From contig CAKPMB010000004.1 of assembly GCA_934167885.1 (NCBI GenBank), forward strand, positions 1 through 64,000: a stretch of 64,000 bases of DNA. The letters run 5' to 3'. This document shows, piece after piece, positions 18,034-26,980 of this stretch. How positions within the stretch are numbered: the stretch's first letter is position 1; each line of letters begins with the position of its first letter. The notes beneath the pieces were generated by a model that saw nothing but the letters and a program-made list of their open reading frames with translations, ran no database searches and was not told the origin of the DNA. This DNA is from an uncultured Bacilli bacterium (GTDB lineage Bacteria > Bacillota_I > Bacilli_A > RF39 > UBA660). A program made the position numbers and the translations under genes.

Positions 18034-18456
18034 CTAATCAATTAAATATAACTCAGATGAATCAAGATATGGTTTTAAATATTCATAAACCGAATCATAT
18101 GTGCCATAATTTATTTCATCAATGGTTTTTATCATAAATTCATTTTTATTATAATCAGCAATTTGACTAACACAATCAGTATACATCGTTATATATTTGT
18201 CAAGAGATCCCATATAGTAATAACTCCATTTAACATATTGGGAACCACTAAAATCATAGACAATATATCTTGTATATTCAAGCCCAGTGTTATCAAACAA
18301 AACAATCTTATTTAACCCAGTTACTTCCTTAAAACTATAAGAACCAGTTCCTATATCACCGGTAGTAGTCTCCTTATTTGATAAACTATTTTTTCTATTA
18401 TCAAAAGCAATAAACAATAAACCTAAAAAAAGCACAACAAAAAATATTCTTTTCAT
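18034..18456 (-). CDS. small anchored or secreted protein, unknown
   Basis: 140 residues with an N-terminal hydrophobic segment (residues 3-18) that is either a signal peptide or an anchor. The remainder is rich in Tyr, Ser and Asp (YVKWSYYYMGSLDKYIT) and shows no recognised motif. It is first in a group with mgtC and the PH-like gene. Confidence 0.6.
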   Translation of the reverse strand: MKRIFFVVLFLGLLFIAFDNRKNSLSNKETTTGDIGTGSYSFKEVTGLNKIVLFDNTGLEYTRYIVYDFSGSQYVKWSYYYMGSLDKYITMYTDCVSQIADYNKNEFMIKTIDEINYGTYDSVYEYLKPYLDSSELYLID

Positions 18457-18511
18457 AAACTCTCCTATTGTAATTATATCATAAGTTTAAAGCATTGCAA
18501 TTAATTAATAA

Positions 18512-18535
18512 AAAAAGACCTTTAAAAGATCTTCT
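18512..18535 (-). terminator. terminator after rdgB
   Basis: Minus strand: AGATCTTT/AAAGGTCT hairpin followed by seven T. It closes the aspS-rdgB operon. Confidence 0.75.
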
Positions 18536-18540
18536 TCTAT

Positions 18541-19131
18541 CTAAATTATTTGGCGTTTTTTTAACTCGTCAATCAATAAATTAAAAGCATTATGACGATG
18601 AGTTTCAAAATTATCTAACTCATTATATGGCTTATTATACCCCATTGGAATAAAAACTGGTCCAAAAGTAAAACCACCAAGTTTCCCTATTGTTTCTGAA
18701 ATCATGCCATCTTTATGCCCTAAAACTTGAATATATTCATCATTCCATACAAATGTTAAAGCACAATAGAATGTAGCACTCCTATCATCACAATTTTTAA
18801 GTTCTTCTAATAATTTATTCAAAGCCACTAATTGTGGAGCATGGTCACCGGCATAACGAGCTGTATGAACACCTGGTTTATCATCTAGTGAATGAACACA
18901 TAAACCAGCATCATCTGTTAAAATAGCACTATTAATATTATTTGCATGACAATATTCATTGATAGCCTTGGCCTTTATTAGGGAATTAGCAAGAAAAGTA
19001 TCACCATCTTCAACTATTTCTTTATCAAAACCAATATCTTTTAGCGATACAACTTCCATATCATAATCTTTAAAATAATTTTTTATTTCTTTTAATTTAT
19101 TTTCGTTTGTTGTTCCATATATAACTTTCAT
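18541..19131 (-). CDS. rdgB: non-canonical purine NTP pyrophosphatase (RdgB/HAM1)
   Basis: Hydrolyses dITP, ITP and XTP to monophosphates and so keeps damaged purines out of DNA and RNA. The family marks are GTTNENKLKEI at the N-terminus, DDAGLCV near residue 72, and PGVHTARYAG. The 196-residue length is normal. Its ATG overlaps the aspS stop codon (TAATG), so translation is coupled and it shares the aspartate T-box. Confidence 0.95.
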   Translation of the reverse strand: MKVIYGTTNENKLKEIKNYFKDYDMEVVSLKDIGFDKEIVEDGDTFLANSLIKAKAINEYCHANNINSAILTDDAGLCVHSLDDKPGVHTARYAGDHAPQLVALNKLLEELKNCDDRSATFYCALTFVWNDEYIQVLGHKDGMISETIGKLGGFTFGPVFIPMGYNKPYNELDNFETHRHNAFNLLIDELKKRQII

Positions 19132-20873
19132 TAATCCCTCAATGCGATACCTAAATCTTTTAATTGTTTATCGCTAACAATATTAGGAGCCTCTGACATT
19201 AAGCAAGCAGCGGATGCCGTTTTTGGGAATGCTACAACATCACGAATATTATCAGTATCAGCTAAAAGCATAATCAATCTTTCAAGACCAATACCTACAC
19301 CACCATGAGGAGGAGCACCATATTTAAAAGCTTCAAGGAAGAATCCAAATTTTTCTTTTGCTTCTTCTTCCGATAAGCCAATTGCTTCAAATACCTTGCT
19401 TTGCATTACCGCATCATGAATTCTTATTGAACCACTCAATAATTCATAACCATTTAATACTAAGTCATAAGCTCTAGAATAACAGTTAGGTTTATCTGTT
19501 AAAAGTTTATCAACATCACACGTTCTAGGAGCAGTAAATGGATGATGGGCTGATACGTATCTTCCCTCTTCTTCACTATATTCATACATAGGGAATTCTG
19601 TAACCCATAAGAAGTTATATAAACTCTTATCAATTAAATCAAAATCATGACCTAATTTACATCTTAAAGCGCCAAGAGACGTTTTAGCAATATTATATTT
19701 ATCAGCAACAATCAAAACTATATCATCTTCTTCTAATGATAATTTAGAAATTAAAGCTTGTTTTTCTTCATCACTCATAACTTTAGCAATTGAACCAGAT
19801 AATTCACCATTATTATATTTTAAATATGATAAAGCCTTAGCCTTATAAATTTTAACAAATTCTGTTAATTTATCTAAATCTTTACGCGATAATTTGCTTG
19901 CACCACTATGCAATTGAAGACAATTTATTACCCCATTGTCATTTATGATGTTTTTAAAAATTTCAAAAGTAGTATTTTTAAAAACATCGGTAATATCCTG
20001 AATTAATAAAGCAAAACGAGTATCTGGTTTATCACTACCATATTTATCCATACATTCATTGTATGTAAGACGAATAAAAGGTTTTAAGTCAATATGTTTA
20101 ATCTCTTTAAAGATTTTTTGCATTAATCCTTCAACAACATTCCATATATCTTCTTCTTCAATGAAACTCATTTCAATATCAATCTGGGTAAATTCAGGTT
20201 GTCTATCAGCTCGTAAATCTTCATCACGGAAACAACGAGCAATTTGGAAATATTTTTCCATACCACCAATCATTAATAATTGTTTATAAATTTGTGGTGA
20301 TTGAGGAAGTGCATAGAACTTACCATTAAAGATACGTGATGGCACTAAATAATCTCTCGCTCCTTCAGGGGTTGATTTGCATAAAATTGGCGTTTCAACT
20401 TCAATAAAGCCTAAATCTGATAAATAGTTACGTGTAATCATCGTTACATTATGACGTAATATTAAATTATTCTTAATATTATCACGACGAATATCCAAGT
20501 AACGATATTTAAGACGTGTATCTTCTAAAGCTTTACTGTCCCCTGATATTTCAAAAGGAATATCACCAGCTAAATTAAGCACTTCAAGTTTTTCGACAAT
20601 AAGTTCTATTTCTCCTGTTTTAATATTTAAATTCTTACTCTCACGTTCACATACTTTACCAAAAACCTTAATTACACTTTCGTTTTTAAGCGATGATGCT
20701 GTCTCATAATATGCATTATCTGGACGAACAACTAATTGAATAATACCTGATCTATCTCTTAAATCAATAAAAATAAGACCACCTAAATTACGTTTTTTAG
20801 AAACCCATCCATATAATTCGACTTCTTCATTAATATTTTTTAATGTAAAATCACCATTATTATATTTTTTCAT
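19131..20873 (-). CDS. aspS: aspartyl-tRNA synthetase
   Basis: A class IIb synthetase of bacterial type, 580 residues. It has an N-terminal OB anticodon-binding domain (about 1-105), motif 2 with FRDEDLRADRQPEFTQID, a GAD insertion domain in the middle, and motif 3 GIGLERLIMLLA near residue 535. The downstream rdgB gene is translationally coupled, and an Asp-specific T-box precedes it. Whether it also charges tRNA-Asn cannot be decided from this window. Confidence 0.97.
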   Translation of the reverse strand: MKKYNNGDFTLKNINEEVELYGWVSKKRNLGGLIFIDLRDRSGIIQLVVRPDNAYYETASSLKNESVIKVFGKVCERESKNLNIKTGEIELIVEKLEVLNLAGDIPFEISGDSKALEDTRLKYRYLDIRRDNIKNNLILRHNVTMITRNYLSDLGFIEVETPILCKSTPEGARDYLVPSRIFNGKFYALPQSPQIYKQLLMIGGMEKYFQIARCFRDEDLRADRQPEFTQIDIEMSFIEEEDIWNVVEGLMQKIFKEIKHIDLKPFIRLTYNECMDKYGSDKPDTRFALLIQDITDVFKNTTFEIFKNIINDNGVINCLQLHSGASKLSRKDLDKLTEFVKIYKAKALSYLKYNNGELSGSIAKVMSDEEKQALISKLSLEEDDIVLIVADKYNIAKTSLGALRCKLGHDFDLIDKSLYNFLWVTEFPMYEYSEEEGRYVSAHHPFTAPRTCDVDKLLTDKPNCYSRAYDLVLNGYELLSGSIRIHDAVMQSKVFEAIGLSEEEAKEKFGFFLEAFKYGAPPHGGVGIGLERLIMLLADTDNIRDVVAFPKTASAACLMSEAPNIVSDKQLKDLGIALRD

Positions 20874-20891
20874 AAATCCTCCTATAAATAT

Positions 20892-21091
20892 AAAAAGATA
20901 GTTTCATCCATAAGGACGAATACTATCTAATCCGCGATACCACCTTGTTTCTAGTTACCTAGCACTCTTAGAATTAACGCTTCTAAACGTTTTATTTAAC
21001 GCTTAATGTCTTCAGTATCAATTCATATTCATTTCCATCAACCATGAACTTTCTATAAATCATTAAATACTTACTCCTTTAAGCAAATAAC
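20892..21091 (-). promoter_or_regulatory. T-box riboswitch, tRNA-Asp responsive
   Basis: Specifier GAC follows TGAA at 21008-21010, matching aspartate. The T-box GGTGGTATCGCG lies at about 20933-20944, followed by a long terminator (stem AGATAGT...TTCGTCC with GGATGAA...ACTATCT) and five T. The TGGT bulge would pair with the G73 of tRNA-Asp by wobble. Confidence 0.93.
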
Positions 21092-21097
21092 AATTAT

Positions 21098-21126
21098 ATT
21101 TTAAGTTTAAAATAAAGTTTTGTCAA
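21098..21126 (-). promoter_or_regulatory. promoter of the aspS operon
   Basis: Minus strand: consensus -35 TTGACA (21121-21126), 17-base spacer, -10 TAAAAT (21098-21103). It sits directly behind the surface-protein gene that ends at 21131. Confidence 0.7.
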
Positions 21127-21130
21127 CATC

Positions 21131-23701
21131 CTATTTCAATTTAAGATAGTATGGATTATTAGTAGTCCCATCACCTTGAGAAATTAAAACATCAGCACGA
21201 ATATTGATAACAGGTCTTGCTGCATAGGATGAAGTCGTGTATGACCAATGAGTTAATAAGCCATCTTGACGAATATTCCAAATTGCCGAAACAATATAGC
21301 CACTATCGTAAATAGATGGTGTCATCGTCCACTGGCTAACACCATTAGCTAGAAAAAAGTCACTATTTTTTAAATTAAATCTCCCACCTGCCAATACTAC
21401 TTCATCCGCAGTTATTAAGGCAATAGGATACGTTAATTTAGCATTGCCACGAGAAGATGTCACACTAAATTTATCACGCATATCACTTGAACATTTTAAT
21501 GTAGGGATTTTTGAACTACTTTCAGCAAAACGACTATAAGCTGAATAATTAGTGCCAATAGCCACACGATAACCAGAATTATATGTTTTATTAGTTATAC
21601 TTCGATCATTACAAAACGTCGCATCAACTATATAATTTTCAAGCAAATTACCATCACTATCATAATTATTTAATATATTTGTTTCATACCATTTATCAAG
21701 TTGTATTTTAATGTTGCTAGATATTTCATTGGTTCTTGTGCCGTCTAGACTTGTTGATGAATACGAATAATATTGGACTTTCGCACTTGTTTCGGATACA
21801 AAACTATTTACTTTTATTAATATTTCACATGATTCAGTTGAACTTGTGCTTTGGCAAGTATATGGATATATTCCAAACTCATCTTTCATCTCGCTAAGCG
21901 TGCCTTGTTTCATATTGCCTTTTAATTTATATATTTCACTTGTTTCATCAAATTCATAATCGGAAGCAAAATAATACTTTGTTGATGCTTGAAAGATATC
22001 ATATATTATTTCATTACCAATTTGATGATCAAAAGTTTTGCCATACATATAACCGACATACGTTGGATCACTATTTCTAGTATTATATTGATATGAGGTA
22101 TTATTAATAGATGTAGTCATTCCTTTACCAGTCGGACTTTTTCCTTGATAAATCATTCTAAGTGAATTGTCACCATTAATTCTTATTATTTTAAAGTAGT
22201 ATCCGCCAAAATAAACATTATTGTTTTGAACATTACCACGGTAATAATAAACATCACCATAATCATCAACCGTCTTATATAAACCCACTTCTGATTGAAT
22301 TGTTCCGAAAACTTTATAGGTATAAACATCAGCATTGGAAATTTCGGATATCTTATTATTTTCAGTTTCCGTAATATTGACTCCATTTATCTTATACATT
22401 TTATTACCATTTTGATACCCTGCATCACCCGTTGTTCCTAAAGTATAATACCCAATGTATTTATCACTCAATTTATCAATGATAGGATTAGTTAAAGTAT
22501 AAGTTCCAAATTCAGAATTAAAGGTATAAGTTTTTGAAAAATAAAATGTATTTTTGTTAGTAATGTAGACATTGCTTTTATTCTGTTCAATATTTTCAAC
22601 ATAGGTATAAGTTGGTGCAGTATCATTTAGGTTTGGTTCTCCTTTATTAGAAATATTTGTCTTTGCAACATCAACAGATTCACTTAAACTATCACTCACT
22701 AACATACAATCAACTAGTTTATTAAAGCCATTGTTTAAACAATAGTTATTACCTTTTACTTCTACTCTTTTAATAAAACTTTGCATTAATTCTTTGTTTT
22801 TGTATATTTCTAAAAGAACATTAGTCTTTCCATTCGCATCATTATTGGGATGGACAAAGACTTGAATTTCAACTGTTTTATTTTTAGTGAATAGATAGGT
22901 TAAATCTAACGTGTCACTTTTTTCTTCTACCGTATTTCCTTCACTATCTTTATAACTAAACTTAATATCACTATTGGTGCCTGTTACTTTTAAATTCATC
23001 GTATCATTACTGTCTTTGCCAATGTCTTCTATATTTATAAAGTTGCTTATCTTGGCAATAAAATAAGCTTTATTATTTTCTACATAAGTATCACTAGTTT
23101 CCATTGATAAGGGCATGTTCATGGTTTCTAAACCAGCGTCTACATTCACTTTAAAGTTTAAATAACTATTAGCCCACTCCGTGGCTTTATAACTAGCATT
23201 ACTATCCGTATCGCTTATTGTTGTTTCTTCATCTATCCAAAATCTTAGAGTATAATTCTTAGTAGTTTCAGTATATGTCTTGGCATCTATCTTATCGACA
23301 TAGATTCTTCGGTTATTAAAGTCACTATACCTTATACCATCTATTAGGACTTTACCATCACACTCTAGGTATATCATAATGTATTTAGCATCAATTCTCA
23401 CTTTATTACTTATCTCTTCACCATAATTTAAAGTAATGCCATAATAGATATCTTTATCACTCGTATTCTTGCTTAATACTTTAAAGCTTACTGTGTTATC
23501 ATTTCTCTTTAAAGCTTCTTCCTTAGTCTCTGGAAATATGCCACTTATATGAACTTCATTATCTTCTAAATAATTTAGATAGATTTCCCCATTCAAAAGA
23601 TTCTGCATTCCACTATACTTTTGATAAGTATAAAAGGCATAGCTTCCTCCTAACAATAAGACTAGGCCTAATATTATTAATATATTCCTCCTAGTCTTCA
23701 T
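21131..23701 (-). CDS. large membrane-anchored surface protein
   Basis: 856 residues. An N-terminal membrane helix (residues 7-26, ILIILGLVLLLGGSYAFYTY) anchors a long extracellular region. Residues about 30-330 look like repeated beta-sandwich modules, a disulfide-capable middle follows, and the C-terminal 230 residues include SYAARPVINIRADVLISQG, a pattern recurring in large surface proteins of gut Bacillota (resembling DUF6273-type domains). No sortase motif is present. The function is unknown; adhesion or substrate binding is inference. The upstream region carries a G9 tract and a strong hairpin. Confidence 0.7.
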   Translation of the reverse strand: MKTRRNILIILGLVLLLGGSYAFYTYQKYSGMQNLLNGEIYLNYLEDNEVHISGIFPETKEEALKRNDNTVSFKVLSKNTSDKDIYYGITLNYGEEISNKVRIDAKYIMIYLECDGKVLIDGIRYSDFNNRRIYVDKIDAKTYTETTKNYTLRFWIDEETTISDTDSNASYKATEWANSYLNFKVNVDAGLETMNMPLSMETSDTYVENNKAYFIAKISNFINIEDIGKDSNDTMNLKVTGTNSDIKFSYKDSEGNTVEEKSDTLDLTYLFTKNKTVEIQVFVHPNNDANGKTNVLLEIYKNKELMQSFIKRVEVKGNNYCLNNGFNKLVDCMLVSDSLSESVDVAKTNISNKGEPNLNDTAPTYTYVENIEQNKSNVYITNKNTFYFSKTYTFNSEFGTYTLTNPIIDKLSDKYIGYYTLGTTGDAGYQNGNKMYKINGVNITETENNKISEISNADVYTYKVFGTIQSEVGLYKTVDDYGDVYYYRGNVQNNNVYFGGYYFKIIRINGDNSLRMIYQGKSPTGKGMTTSINNTSYQYNTRNSDPTYVGYMYGKTFDHQIGNEIIYDIFQASTKYYFASDYEFDETSEIYKLKGNMKQGTLSEMKDEFGIYPYTCQSTSSTESCEILIKVNSFVSETSAKVQYYSYSSTSLDGTRTNEISSNIKIQLDKWYETNILNNYDSDGNLLENYIVDATFCNDRSITNKTYNSGYRVAIGTNYSAYSRFAESSSKIPTLKCSSDMRDKFSVTSSRGNAKLTYPIALITADEVVLAGGRFNLKNSDFFLANGVSQWTMTPSIYDSGYIVSAIWNIRQDGLLTHWSYTTSSYAARPVINIRADVLISQGDGTTNNPYYLKLK

Positions 23702-23860
23702 CTTTCACTCCACATAAAAGAACAAGACTTAATCTTGTTCTTGCTTGTTTACACTCTAAATTAGGTTTGTTACTCAATAAAGTAACCCCCCCCCATATTG
23801 ACACTATTTGACACATTTAATTTGATACTATTTAACACTTTTCATCATATCCTTTTATTT
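23702..23860 (-). promoter_or_regulatory. surface-protein upstream region with G9 tract and 5' hairpin
   Basis: Minus strand: a run of nine G lies at 23786-23794, about 85 bases before the start codon. Upstream of it is an imperfect repeat of TGTCAAATAGTGTCAA-like words. Close to the ribosome binding site sits a hairpin (GAACAAGA/TCTTGTTC, about 23722-23742) followed by TTTTAT. The homopolymer may affect promoter strength and the hairpin may attenuate; both are inference. Confidence 0.4.
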
Positions 23861-23922
23861 TATTTTTCTAATGAAAGTATAGCAAAAAAATTTAATTTAT
23901 TCAACGACTTAGAAAAAGAAAA

Positions 23923-24546
23923 TTAATCACCATTTGTCTCATTACGTTTTTCACTTTGTCTTTTAGAATATTTGCAGCCACAATAGTCTTGGCGATATAA
24001 ATTGTATTCTCTTGATAAGACAATACTTCTTTTATATCCTTCTCTTTTTTTGAAATCAGAATATAAATATTTCACACCATATTTTTCTTCTAACTCATGC
24101 CCTATTTCATTTAATAACTTACTATTTTTTAATGGTGAAATTGTAAGCGTGGTTGTCCAATAATCAAAATGATATTCTTTGGCATAAAGACATGCTTTTT
24201 CAAGTCTTAATTTAAAGCATTCAATGCATCTTTTACCACCCTCTTTTTCATTCTCTAATCCTTTAATAACCTTCATATAATCATCTTGATTATGAGGTAA
24301 ACCGACAAATTCTACTGGATATTTTGTTTTGAATTCTTTAGTAAAACGTTCACTTTCGTGTAATCTATGTAGATATTCCTCATCTGTATCAATATTAGGA
24401 TTATAGTAAAAAACGGTTATTTTAAAGTAATTTGAAAGATATTCTAAAACATAACTAGAGCATGGTGCACAACATACATGTAATAAAAGTGTCTTTACAC
24501 CATCTAAATTTTTAATCGTTTCATCTAACATTAATTGATAATTCAT
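23923..24546 (-). CDS. queH: epoxyqueuosine reductase QueH
   Basis: QueH reduces epoxyqueuosine to queuosine in the wobble position of GUN-anticodon tRNAs, replacing QueG. The 207-residue protein has the DUF208 cysteine layout: HVCCAPCSS near residue 23, CIECFKLRLEKA near 100, and DYCGCKYSKRQ near the end. Conserved blocks FYYNPNID and TLTISPLKN are present. No other queuosine gene lies in the window. It sits downstream of ftsZ beyond a terminator. Confidence 0.95.
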   Translation of the reverse strand: MNYQLMLDETIKNLDGVKTLLLHVCCAPCSSYVLEYLSNYFKITVFYYNPNIDTDEEYLHRLHESERFTKEFKTKYPVEFVGLPHNQDDYMKVIKGLENEKEGGKRCIECFKLRLEKACLYAKEYHFDYWTTTLTISPLKNSKLLNEIGHELEEKYGVKYLYSDFKKREGYKRSIVLSREYNLYRQDYCGCKYSKRQSEKRNETNGD

Positions 24547-24556
24547 TCAATCACTC

Positions 24557-24585
24557 CCTAAAAAAAATAGGTCATAGACCTATTA
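24557..24585 (-). terminator. terminator after ftsZ
   Basis: Minus strand: AATAGGTC/GACCTATT hairpin followed by eight T. Confidence 0.8.
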
Positions 24586-25677
24586 AAAATTACGATTTTT
24601 TAAGAATGGAGGGAAATCAAATTCCGAATCTCCATCAGCATCATCGTCATCATCAACAAGAACGCCACTATCCTTAATACTTCTCTTTGGCATATTTTGA
24701 TTATTGTATAATGCTTCTTTTTGTTTATTTTTATCAAAACCAGTTGCAATAACCGTAACAATAACTTCGTCTGTTAAATTTTCATTAATAACTGATCCAA
24801 AGATTGTATTAATATCATTATTAGATGCAGCTCTAACAACTTCAGCTGCTTGTTCAGCTTCGTATAATGTTAAGTTTACACCACCAGTAATATTGATAAT
24901 AGCATCTGTTGCTCCTGTAATTGATGTTTCAAGCAATGGACTAGATACAGCTTGTTTAGCAGCTTCAACTGCTCGTTCCTCACCCATACCAATACCGATA
25001 CCGATAATAGCATTACCTGATTTTTCCATAACTGCTTTAACATCGGCAAAATCAAGGTTAACTAATCCAACTACCGCAATCAAATCAGAAATTGACTGCA
25101 CACCACGTCTTAAAACGTTATCAACTTCTTTGAAAGCATCTAAAAGTGGGGTTGATTTATCAATTATTTCACGTAATCTATCATTAGGAATAACAATTAA
25201 AGTATCAACGTGTTTTTTCAATTCTTCAAGACCAGCTTGGGCATTTTCCATACGACGTTTACCTTCAAAGGTAAATGGCTTAGTAACAATAGCAACAGTC
25301 AAAGCTCCTAAGTTTTGAGCTATTTCAGCAACAACGGAAGCAGCACCTGTTCCAGTTCCACCACCCATACCACAAGTTATGAAAATCATATCAGCTCCTG
25401 TTAGGGCTTCTTCAATTTCCTTTTTACTTTCAACAGCAGACTCTCTTCCTACTTCTGGTTTACCACCAGCTCCAAGACCATCTGTTAATTCTTTACCAAT
25501 TTGAATTTTAACATCGGCTTTAGAATCCTTTAATACTTGATAATCAGTGTTAGCAGCAATAAATTCTACTCCTTTAACTCCACTTTCAACCATACGATTA
25601 ACGGCATTACCACCGCCACCACCTATACCAATAACTTTTATTTTTGCTAGTTGATCCATTTCTAATCCTGATACCAT
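24583..25677 (-). CDS. ftsZ: cell division GTPase FtsZ
   Basis: The tubulin homologue that forms the division ring, 364 residues. GIGGGGGNAVNRM is near the N-terminus, the tubulin signature GGGTGTGAA near residue 104, NLDFADVKAVM in the core, a short acidic linker, and a C-terminal peptide FPPFLKNRNF for FtsA/partner binding. The ATG at 25677 has AAGGAGAGG upstream. It lies about a dozen bases after ftsA in one operon. Confidence 0.97.
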   Translation of the reverse strand: MVSGLEMDQLAKIKVIGIGGGGGNAVNRMVESGVKGVEFIAANTDYQVLKDSKADVKIQIGKELTDGLGAGGKPEVGRESAVESKKEIEEALTGADMIFITCGMGGGTGTGAASVVAEIAQNLGALTVAIVTKPFTFEGKRRMENAQAGLEELKKHVDTLIVIPNDRLREIIDKSTPLLDAFKEVDNVLRRGVQSISDLIAVVGLVNLDFADVKAVMEKSGNAIIGIGIGMGEERAVEAAKQAVSSPLLETSITGATDAIINITGGVNLTLYEAEQAAEVVRAASNNDINTIFGSVINENLTDEVIVTVIATGFDKNKQKEALYNNQNMPKRSIKDSGVLVDDDDDADGDSEFDFPPFLKNRNF

Positions 25678-25689
25678 AAAATCCTCTCC

Positions 25690-26904
25690 TTAATTGTTAT
25701 TTACATATGATTCAATCTTTTCACAAAGATAATCATTTAAAACGTTTTTTCGTTTATCTTTTTTCAGTAACGAAGTATCAAACATTGAATAATTAATACC
25801 TCTTAAATCAAATTTGTCGTTTAAGTATTTTATCATACCAATACATGAAGAATAAATATTACTTCTTGCTCCTAATAAATTTACACCTACTGTATTAGTA
25901 ATATCACCAAAAATACTCTCTACTACACTATTAAAACCTGGTATATTGCTAATACCACCTGTAATAATTATATAACTTATTTCCTTATTTGTTAAGTCAT
26001 TTATATGTTTTTTTACATTTTTTAATATGTCAATTAATCTTGCTTCTAAAACTTCACTAACTTCTCTTTGAGAAATAACCTGTGTTTCCTCTTCTATATT
26101 CGTAACTTCCAATACATCATCTAGAGCATGCTCTAAATTAGCGACTGCAAAATTTTCTTTTATATCTCTTGCTGTCTTAGAATCTAACTTATAAATATAC
26201 TTTATATCTTGATCTATTTTTTTACTACCTTCTAGTAATACATCGGTTTTTATTAACAATCCTTTATTAAAAATAGCGATTTCGGTTTTAGCACTACCAA
26301 TATCTACTAAAACGCCTAACTCATGTTGATAATCTTTTTTAAAAGCTTGATAGTAGTCTCCTAAACAAGAAAAACATAAATCAATTACCTCCACATGACA
26401 TTTTTCAAATACTTCCAAATAACTATATACAAGTTCTTTAGGAACTGTTGATATTAAAATACGTGTTTCTAATTTATAAGCGGGCATTCCTTTTGGATCA
26501 TAAACTCTCTCTTCTTCGTTCACTAAAAAATCTATAGGGAAAACACTAATAACTTCACGATCATTACTAATATTTTCTTTAATAGCTCTTTTAAAACACG
26601 TTGCAATATCACTACCTGATACAATTCCTGAAACATCGGTTTCACTATTAAATACCCCTATCGTTGCATCATAAGGTGGTATAGCAACTATTGCTTTATC
26701 AATTTTAAAACCAAGTTGTTTTTCTATTTCTAATAATGCAACTTCTAAAGATTTAACAACCATTGTTTCATCCCTAATAATACCTTTTTTTATCCCAACA
26801 ACCCTTGTATTAGTAGAAGCCAAAACATTATACTGCTTATCAATACGTTCTATGACAGTAATCTTAACACTATCGCTTCCTAAATCGATACTAGCATAAA
26901 TCAC
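25690..26904 (-). CDS. ftsA: cell division actin-like ATPase FtsA
   Basis: Tethers FtsZ to the membrane. The actin-like fold is shown by IDLGSDSVKI (phosphate 1) at the N-terminus, GVLVDIGSAKTEIAIF (phosphate 2) near residue 205, and IIITGGISNIPGF (adenosine motif) near 320. A C-terminal amphipathic segment rich in Lys and aromatic residues follows. The GTG at 26904 is preferred because AAGGTAGGTG lies six bases before it; an earlier GTG at 26913 lacks spacing. ftsA-ftsZ is separated from the rest of the dcw genes found at 36.9-40.8 kb. Confidence 0.93.
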   Translation of the reverse strand: MIYASIDLGSDSVKITVIERIDKQYNVLASTNTRVVGIKKGIIRDETMVVKSLEVALLEIEKQLGFKIDKAIVAIPPYDATIGVFNSETDVSGIVSGSDIATCFKRAIKENISNDREVISVFPIDFLVNEEERVYDPKGMPAYKLETRILISTVPKELVYSYLEVFEKCHVEVIDLCFSCLGDYYQAFKKDYQHELGVLVDIGSAKTEIAIFNKGLLIKTDVLLEGSKKIDQDIKYIYKLDSKTARDIKENFAVANLEHALDDVLEVTNIEEETQVISQREVSEVLEARLIDILKNVKKHINDLTNKEISYIIITGGISNIPGFNSVVESIFGDITNTVGVNLLGARSNIYSSCIGMIKYLNDKFDLRGINYSMFDTSLLKKDKRKNVLNDYLCEKIESYVNNN

Positions 26905-26980
26905 TAATAACACCTACCTTACTATATAAGTATAACCTATTTACTATTATTTTTTCAATTATTTTCTAATAATAATCACA

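Noticed and set aside
24704..25318. A 204-codon open frame on the plus strand
   Set aside because: It lies antisense to ftsZ, has a composition set by the GC-richer ftsZ codons, and shows no motif or binding site; a shadow.
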